Shown here piece by piece: positions 58,828-64,000 of a stretch of 64,000 bases of DNA. Where the stretch lies: positions 1-64,000 of the forward strand of contig DAOUEJ010000017.1 in assembly GCA_034430615.1 (NCBI GenBank). The letters are read 5' to 3'. The notes under the pieces are model-generated. The model was not told the DNA's origin, made no database searches, and saw only the letters and a program-made list of their open reading frames with translations. The first letter of the stretch is position 1. The number at the start of each line of letters is the position of its first letter. Origin of the DNA: E44-bin32 sp034430615. Its GTDB lineage: Bacteria; Chloroflexota; Anaerolineae; Anaerolineales; E44-bin32. A program made the translations under genes and the position numbers.

Positions 58828-59819
58828 GCGTTCCTTCCGGCGACGTATTCCCATCGCCAGCAAGCGACAATATGTCCTTCGTCATCCGTGGGCTCCAACG
58901 GCGGCATTTCCTCTAGGCATTGATCTGCTCGATAAGTGCATCGAGCATAAAATGGGCATCCCTGCGGCAAGGCGATCAAATCCGGTGGTAAGCCGGGGAT
59001 TGAGACCAACTTTGTGCCCGGTGTCTCATCCAAGCGAGGCAGCGATCCAAGCAAACCAATTGTATAAGGGTGGCGAGTGCGTTTATAGATACTGTGCACA
59101 TCGCCTCTCTCAATGATATAGCCTGCGTACATCACGTTGATCTTCCTGGCTAATTCCGCCACGACACCCAGGTCGTGGGTGATCCACATCACCGCCATCC
59201 CCAACTGCGCCTGCAATCGCCGTACTAAGTCCACAATCTGGGCTTGAATGGTGACATCTAGAGCAGTGGTGGGCTCATCGGCAATGAGTAATTTTGGATC
59301 GCAGGAGAGCGCCATGGCGATCATCGCCCGCTGCCGCATACCACCGGAGAATTGATGAGGGTAATCGTTCAGTCGATTATTTGCTGCTGGGATACCTACC
59401 ATCTCCAGTAATTCCCCCGCCCGTCCTTTGGCTTCAGTCTCTGTCATTGCGAAGTGAATCTTCAACGCCTCGACAATCTGAGCACCCACGGTGAAGACAG
59501 GATTGAGTGATGTCATCGGATCCTGAAAGACCATCGCAATCTCTGCCCCCCGGACCAACCGCATGTCGCCGGAACTGAGCTTCAAGAGATCACGACCGTC
59601 ATCAAAGATAACTTCACCCGCGTCGATTTTCCCCGGAGGACTAGGGATCAAGCGCATTATGGAAAGCGCATGAACGGTCTTTCCGCAACCGCTCTCGCCC
59701 ACGACACCCAAAGTCTCGCCCGCCTCCATAGCGTACGATATCCCGTTCACGGCATGGACGATGCCTTCATCTGTGTAGAAACGGGTTGCTAGGTTTTTTA
59801 CCTGTAATAATGCTTCCAT
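58824..59819 (-). CDS. oppD: Peptide/nickel ABC transporter ATP-binding protein (OppD/DppD)
   Basis: The 331-aa protein has Walker A LGVVGESGCGKTVHALSIMR, signature FSGGMRQRAMIAMALS, Walker B LLIADEPTTALDVTIQAQIV and the C-terminal CPFYARCTYRADQC. It pairs with OppF. The gene is 62 bases downstream of the permease DppC-like gene in the same transcript. Confidence 0.95.
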   Translation of the reverse strand: MEALLQVKNLATRFYTDEGIVHAVNGISYAMEAGETLGVVGESGCGKTVHALSIMRLIPSPPGKIDAGEVIFDDGRDLLKLSSGDMRLVRGAEIAMVFQDPMTSLNPVFTVGAQIVEALKIHFAMTETEAKGRAGELLEMVGIPAANNRLNDYPHQFSGGMRQRAMIAMALSCDPKLLIADEPTTALDVTIQAQIVDLVRRLQAQLGMAVMWITHDLGVVAELARKINVMYAGYIIERGDVHSIYKRTRHPYTIGLLGSLPRLDETPGTKLVSIPGLPPDLIALPQGCPFYARCTYRADQCLEEMPPLEPTDDEGHIVACWRWEYVAGRNA

Positions 59820-59881
59820 CGGTTCCCTTATAAGAGAAATGAATTGGCAGAGTTACACAGGTTCCTGCTGCACTTATAAAG

Positions 59882-61111
59882 CTATACCTGAAGCTTTGGA
59901 TCCAGGGCGTCGCGCAGGCCATCTCCCAGCAGATTGAAACCCAAAACACTCAGCATGATCGCTATACCCGGGAAGGTAACCGCCCACCATGCGCCGCTTG
60001 CTAGATAGCGGTAGCTGGCGCCCAACATCGACCCCCATTCCGGTTCCGGAGGTATGGCCCCCAATCCCAAGAAACCGAGCGCCGCCGCCGATAAAATCGC
60101 GTTTGCCAAACCCATCGTCGTTTGAACGATGACCGGCGACAGCGTGTTGGGGAAGATATGGCGAAAGATAATGCGACCATGCCCTTCCCCTGTCGCCTGT
60201 GCGGCCAAAATGTACTCCTTCTGGATCACCGATAACACCGTCGATCGCACCAATCGGGCGTAGATGGGAATACCAACAACGCCGATGGCGATCATCCCCT
60301 TCTCCAAGCCCGGTCCAAGAAAAGCCACGATTGCAATGGCGAGCAGATAGGTCGGGAATGCCAGGAGAATATCCATCGCCCGCATGATGATCGTGGCAAG
60401 TGCCTGGCCGCCCAACGGCAGGCTCAAGATCCAGCCAATGAGTAATCCCAAAACACCGCATACGATGCCGATGTAGGGGTTTGCCCAGAACCCAAGGAGG
60501 CCGCCGACTAGAGCGCCTATTAGCGCAAAGAGCAGGATACGGAATCTTTGACCCTGAAGCAGATCATCCCAATAGGCCGAACTAATTCCCAGCCCCCCAA
60601 AGAAAATCATCTGTAAAGGCTGCCCCGCGATCCAAGCTGAGAGGCTTCCCAACGCGAGACCAATCCCGCCCATAAGGGCTATCCGTTCTGTTCGGAAAAG
60701 GGGCATGCTATCGTAAAACCCTGCCAGCAAACCAAGAATACCGCCAACGGATAAGGAGATCGCTACAGCAACCAGCCCGACTCTCAGGGAATTCCAGCCA
60801 CCATGAATCACGCGGCGAAAGATATCCCTCCCCAGCTTATCTGTACCGAAGGGGTGAATGGAAGCAATCTCCTCCGTGGCAACCAGATTGGGAGGTTTAA
60901 GTTTGAGCGAATAGTCGATATCTGTCCTGGGGTCGTACTCCCAGAAGAAGTGTGCGAATACAGCCGATAAGATGAAAATAGCTACGATTGCCATCCCAAG
61001 GCGTGCAGTGTTGTTGGATATCATGCGGCGCCATGCGTCCACCCACAACGAGCGGTGTTCACGTACAGCAAAGTCAATCGAATTAAAATCTTCGGGGGTT
61101 GCGTTAGTCAT
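59882..61111 (-). CDS. dppC: Peptide/nickel ABC transporter permease (OppC/DppC) with an extra hydrophobic insertion
   Basis: The 409-aa protein has the OppC pattern: first membrane segment after an N-terminal cytoplasmic tail (residue 40-60), HPFGTDKLGRDIFRRVIHGG, and a C-terminal EAA-like loop YARLVRSTVLSVIQKEYILA. Between YDSMPLF (near 140) and IMRAMDILLAFPTYLLAI (near 245) are about 100 extra residues rich in hydrophobic segments (GGIGLALGSLSAWIAGQP, LLFALIGALVGGLLGFW, CGVLGLLIGWILSLPLGG). Ordinary OppC proteins are about 300 aa. The function is import of peptides or similar ligands. The ATG at 61111 has GAAGG nearby; a GTG at 61123 overlaps the preceding stop. Confidence 0.9.
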   Translation of the reverse strand: MTNATPEDFNSIDFAVREHRSLWVDAWRRMISNNTARLGMAIVAIFILSAVFAHFFWEYDPRTDIDYSLKLKPPNLVATEEIASIHPFGTDKLGRDIFRRVIHGGWNSLRVGLVAVAISLSVGGILGLLAGFYDSMPLFRTERIALMGGIGLALGSLSAWIAGQPLQMIFFGGLGISSAYWDDLLQGQRFRILLFALIGALVGGLLGFWANPYIGIVCGVLGLLIGWILSLPLGGQALATIIMRAMDILLAFPTYLLAIAIVAFLGPGLEKGMIAIGVVGIPIYARLVRSTVLSVIQKEYILAAQATGEGHGRIIFRHIFPNTLSPVIVQTTMGLANAILSAAALGFLGLGAIPPEPEWGSMLGASYRYLASGAWWAVTFPGIAIMLSVLGFNLLGDGLRDALDPKLQV

Positions 61112-61119
61112 GCAAGCCT

Positions 61120-62172
61120 TCACTCGTGTCGGATGCGCGGGTCTAGAAAACCGTATGAAATATCGACTAACAAATTAGCGAAGATAAAAACAAAGGCTAT
61201 AAGCATCGTGCCGCCTTGCACGATGGGGTAATCACGAGCAAGAATGGAATCATAAACCCATTTTCCGATGCCCGGCCAAGAGAAGATGGTCTCTGTTAGA
61301 ACCGCACCGGCCAATAGACTTCCGGTCTGGATACCGATGATCGTGATCACCGGGAGGAAGGCATTTTTAAGTGCATGCTTGAAGAGCACCACCCGCTCAA
61401 GAGCGCCTTTGGCATGGGCGGTGCGGATGTAATCTTCTTGAAGCACATCCAGCATGCTCGACCGCGTCATGCGCGCGATGATTGCCATAGGAATAGTCGC
61501 TAAGGCAACAACCGGCATAAACAAGTGCCTTCCGGCATCTATCAGAGCTTCCATGTTGCCGGCGAGGAGGCTGTCGATGATGTATAAATTCGTGATCGCC
61601 TTAATCTCGATAGCGTGGCTCGCCCGGCCTCCACTCGGAAGCCATTGCAGGAAGACCGCAAAGAGCATGATCTCCATCAAACCTAACCAAAAAATCGGCA
61701 TGGAGACACCTATGAGGGACCCTATCATGCTCACGCTGTCGAGAACAGAATTGCGTCGAGCGGCGGAAGCGATGCCCACGGGGACGCCAATAAGAACTGC
61801 GATAAACATCGAGAGCATGGCAAGCTCGATCGTCGCCGGAAACCTTAACGCGAGAGTCTCTGCAACCGGGATGCGGCGGTGGATGGAATTGCCAAGGTCT
61901 CCTTGAAGGAGCCGACCCAAATAAAGTACAAATTGACTATCGAAGAAACCTGCGAAATCGCCCTCTCGCAATGCGTCCATGTCCAAGAATGCCGGTCGGT
62001 TTAACCCCAGTTGCTCGCGGATCCGCTCCACGTTCTCCTGTGCGGCATGTTCCCCCAACATCGCCACGGCGGGGTCGCCGGGGATGAGGCGTTGGAACAT
62101 AAAAATTACAAAGACAACGCCCAGCAGAGTTGGGACTAAGGTAATAAGCCTGCGGATGATGTATCGAGTCAA
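61120..62172 (-). CDS. dppB: Peptide/nickel ABC transporter permease (OppB/DppB)
   Basis: The 350-aa protein has the N-terminal RRLITLVPTLLGVVFVIFMF, FPATIELAMLSMFIAVLIGV and ARMTRSSMLDVLQEDYIRTA (EAA-like) and the C-terminal ETIFSWPGIGKWVYDSILAR typical of OppB. It forms the pore with DppC. A hairpin lies between this gene and the binding protein. Confidence 0.95.
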   Translation of the reverse strand: MTRYIIRRLITLVPTLLGVVFVIFMFQRLIPGDPAVAMLGEHAAQENVERIREQLGLNRPAFLDMDALREGDFAGFFDSQFVLYLGRLLQGDLGNSIHRRIPVAETLALRFPATIELAMLSMFIAVLIGVPVGIASAARRNSVLDSVSMIGSLIGVSMPIFWLGLMEIMLFAVFLQWLPSGGRASHAIEIKAITNLYIIDSLLAGNMEALIDAGRHLFMPVVALATIPMAIIARMTRSSMLDVLQEDYIRTAHAKGALERVVLFKHALKNAFLPVITIIGIQTGSLLAGAVLTETIFSWPGIGKWVYDSILARDYPIVQGGTMLIAFVFIFANLLVDISYGFLDPRIRHE

Positions 62173-62196
62173 GCGCCCTCCCTTTGTAGGGCATTA

Positions 62197-62221
62197 GGGG
62201 GGCGGATGTTATCCGCCCCCC
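62197..62221 (-). terminator. Stem-loop between the binding-protein and permease genes
   Basis: An 11-bp inverted repeat GGGGGGCGGAT / ATCCGCCCCCC with a 3-base loop lies in the roughly 105-base gap. Reading minus, it follows the binding-protein gene. It may partly terminate, giving more binding protein than permease. Confidence 0.6.
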
Positions 62222-62277
62222 CTGTTAGACCACTCGATAAAGCAGGGCTTTTATCGATTGGAGCGATAGTTCGGCTC

Positions 62278-64000
62278 CTACTCGATAACCGTCCATTCGA
62301 AGTAGTCGGCACCGACAGGCTGCGGTACATAGCCGCTAACCTTCGAGGAGAAGATCAGCGGGGTATTGTTGTGGGCGATCCAGATGCGAGCGACATCATC
62401 ATGGAGCAGCTGCTCGACCTGTTCATAGAGCGCCTGTCGTTCTGCCTGATTGGGATTTATTGCTGCCTTGTAGAGCAAGGTGGCGACTTCCTGGTTTGCG
62501 TACCAACCCTCGCGAGCATCGGGTTCCTTTACCTCATCAGCAGAGCTTAATCCGCCAAAGAAGTAGTTGAGGAAGTTGTCCGGGTCGCCGTTGTCGCCGC
62601 CCCAACCCAACATGTACAGTCCCATGAGGAGGCCATTGCGGCGCAGGCCAAGATAGGTCGACCAGTCACCAGCCAGCTCGAGGTTGGCCACGATGCCCGA
62701 ATTCGCCAGGTCCGCAGCCATCGCCGTACCAATTTCCTCCGGGCTTGGATAGTAGAAGCGTGTAACGGGCATGTAATACAACGTCAGCGGAATCTTCTGA
62801 CCGGCAGTGTACACTACGTTCCCATCAGCATCTACAAGATCTTCTGCGACGGTCACCTCGGATAAACCATCCGGGAAACCTGCGTCCGCCAAGTATTGCT
62901 TCGCCAGGTCAGGATCATACGCATAACCCACGATGTCTGTGTTCTTGCCCCAGATCAACGGCGGTAGGAATGTGTCCGCTGCTTCGCCATAGGCACCGTA
63001 GAAGTTCTCGACCAACCCTGGGCGGTTCATGGCGTGGTAGATCGCCAAGCGGACGTTCTTGTCCTGGAACTCTGTGATCTTGTAGTTGAACGCCAGATAG
63101 GCCGTATTCAGGGCGGGTCGGGTTAGTACATACAGATCAGGATCGGCTTCTGCCGATGCCAGATCCTCTACAACCGCCTGCTCGAGGGCGTGGATATCTC
63201 CAGCCTTCAGAGCCAGGAAACGAGCCGAGTCGTCGGGGATCACACGGAAGATAATCTCATCGATGCTCGGTGCGCCGCCCCAGTAATCGGCATTGGCTAC
63301 TACTGTGATGCTGTCGCCCTCGATCCATTCGACAAACTTGAAGGGTCCGGTACCGACGCAGCCCCCAGCAGGCGTACCGTAGTCTTCACCGGCTGCTTCG
63401 ATCGCTGCCGGGCTGGAGATGGCGAACATGTCCATAGCCAGGTTAGCCAAGAACGGAGCCAGTGGGGCCGCCAATGCGAATTTTATGGTGTAGTCGTCAA
63501 TCTTCTCAACAGCCGTGATCACACTGTCGCCATCGAAGCCAAACCACATGTACTCGTAGTACTCGAACACCTGGCTTTCGAAGTGATAGGGGTTGGCAGT
63601 GAACTTCCAGCGGTCAAAGTTGAAGATAACCGCATCGGCGTTGAAATCCGTGCCGTCATGGAACTTAACGCCCTCACGCAGCGCACAGGTCCATTCGGTG
63701 CTGTCCGCGTTCGCGGTGCACCCCGTCGCCAGCGCCGGGATCGGTGTCGTTGAGCCGGGCTCGTACTGGTATAGAGGCTCGAGGACCTGTCCCGTCACAC
63801 GGAAGCTCTCGCCATCGGTAACGATGGACGGATCCAACTGAACCGAGTCTCCACCGCGACCGAAGATGAAAGTCTTCGGCTCAGCAGGCATAGCGGGTTC
63901 AGCAGGCGCAGCGGGCTCAGCAGGCGCAGCGGGCTCTGCTGGTTCTGCAGGTGGTGCTTCCGTTACCGCGCCACCGCAGGCTGTCAAGAGCATGCTCGCC
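62278..64000 (-). CDS. Peptide/nickel ABC transporter substrate-binding protein (5' truncated by the window)
   Basis: The frame runs off the window end; 573 codons are seen and the signal peptide start lies beyond 64000. The lipobox LTAC at 63975-63990 is followed by a Pro-Ala-Glu linker with tandem repeats (PAEPAAPAEPAAPAEPAMPA), then a family-5 binding domain: RGGDSVQLDPSIVTDGES, LREGVKFHDGTDFNADAVIF, GTGPFKFVEWIEGDS. It binds oligopeptides or similar ligands outside the membrane and delivers them to the four transporter genes that follow on the minus strand. Confidence 0.93.
   Translation of the reverse strand, partial: ASMLLTACGGAVTEAPPAEPAEPAAPAEPAAPAEPAMPAEPKTFIFGRGGDSVQLDPSIVTDGESFRVTGQVLEPLYQYEPGSTTPIPALATGCTANADSTEWTCALREGVKFHDGTDFNADAVIFNFDRWKFTANPYHFESQVFEYYEYMWFGFDGDSVITAVEKIDDYTIKFALAAPLAPFLANLAMDMFAISSPAAIEAAGEDYGTPAGGCVGTGPFKFVEWIEGDSITVVANADYWGGAPSIDEIIFRVIPDDSARFLALKAGDIHALEQAVVEDLASAEADPDLYVLTRPALNTAYLAFNYKITEFQDKNVRLAIYHAMNRPGLVENFYGAYGEAADTFLPPLIWGKNTDIVGYAYDPDLAKQYLADAGFPDGLSEVTVAEDLVDADGNVVYTAGQKIPLTLYYMPVTRFYYPSPEEIGTAMAADLANSGIVANLELAGDWSTYLGLRRNGLLMGLYMLGWGGDNGDPDNFLNYFFGGLSSADEVKEPDAREGWYANQEVATLLYKAAINPNQAERQALYEQVEQLLHDDVARIWIAHNNTPLIFSSKVSGYVPQPVGADYFEWTVIE
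63886..63956. repeat. 18-bp tandem repeat in the lipoprotein linker
   Basis: Units like AGCAGGCGCAGCGGGCTC recur about 3-4 times with small changes, encoding PAEPAA repeats after the lipobox. This is a low-complexity coding linker. Confidence 0.7.

Noticed and set aside
63886..63956. Short tandem repeat considered as a CRISPR or satellite
   Set aside because: The units encode a Pro-Ala-Glu linker in frame after a lipobox and there are no spacers.

Overview
The window looks like chromosomal DNA from a Chloroflexota-type bacterium, probably Anaerolineae. This is inferred from a moderately high GC content, a single-chain pyruvate:ferredoxin oxidoreductase, a T-box-controlled serS, abundant extended -10 promoters (TGn-TATAAT) and the overall mix of families. 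No rRNA or tRNA gene, CRISPR array, prophage or transposase was seen. Assignments rest on motifs and recalled family features, not database searches.

Layout. (1) 1-1042, minus: E1 beta (cut by the window edge) and E1 alpha of a 2-oxoacid dehydrogenase, then a 60-aa conserved small protein. (2) 1478-16644, minus: a tightly coupled surface-polysaccharide cluster. It holds wecC and wecB (UDP-ManNAc/ManNAcA supply), a hexapeptide acyltransferase, four family-4 glycosyltransferases, a beta-propeller-like protein, an unknown helical protein, a formyltransferase, a two-domain zinc-dehydrogenase/Gfo-Idh oxidoreductase, a heparinase II/III-type protein and the initiating phosphoglycosyl transferase. 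(3) 16764-25441, plus: metabolic and envelope genes (VanZ-like, serA, M32 carboxypeptidase, single-domain response regulator, isocitrate/isopropylmalate dehydrogenase-like enzyme, lipoprotein, VanW protein, Trm112-like, HEAT repeats). (4) 25438-27518, minus: a DUF456-type membrane protein and serS behind a full T-box leader. (5) 27599-31495, plus: a candidate sphingolipid-type operon with a serine palmitoyltransferase-like enzyme, an extended SDR, a double-hotdog thioesterase and a lipoprotein. (6) 31671-36443: nifJ and a divergent dihydroorotate-dehydrogenase-like gene. (7) 36529-40333, minus: UbiA prenyltransferase and an ABC-2 exporter operon with its own small winged-helix regulator; twin palindromes sit on the promoter. 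(8) 40413-44828, plus: thiolase and a large GAF/PAS histidine kinase. (9) 44825-50603, minus: SDR, SbcC, SbcD, a shortened DinB, LOG-family and HIT proteins. (10) 50776-54274, plus: P-loop protein, thioredoxin-VKOR fusion, small membrane proteins, cupin. (11) 54395-56913: a decayed patch with a glycosyltransferase 3' remnant, a frameshifted PIG-V-type mannosyltransferase pseudogene and an intact GT2. (12) 56912-64000: mscS, then a five-gene peptide/nickel-type ABC importer on the minus strand, whose binding protein runs off the window.

How the parts fit. WecB and WecC make UDP-ManNAcA, the phosphoglycosyl transferase starts the lipid-linked unit, and the glycosyltransferases extend it. The formyl- and acyltransferases may decorate it, and the heparinase-like and two-domain oxidoreductase proteins probably act on uronate-containing polymer or sugar intermediates. 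No Wzx, Wzy or Wzz was seen, so export or polymerisation genes must lie elsewhere. The most biologically interesting part is the putative sphingoid-base operon. The best-supported regulatory signals are the T-box leader and the twin AGAGTACTCT operator.
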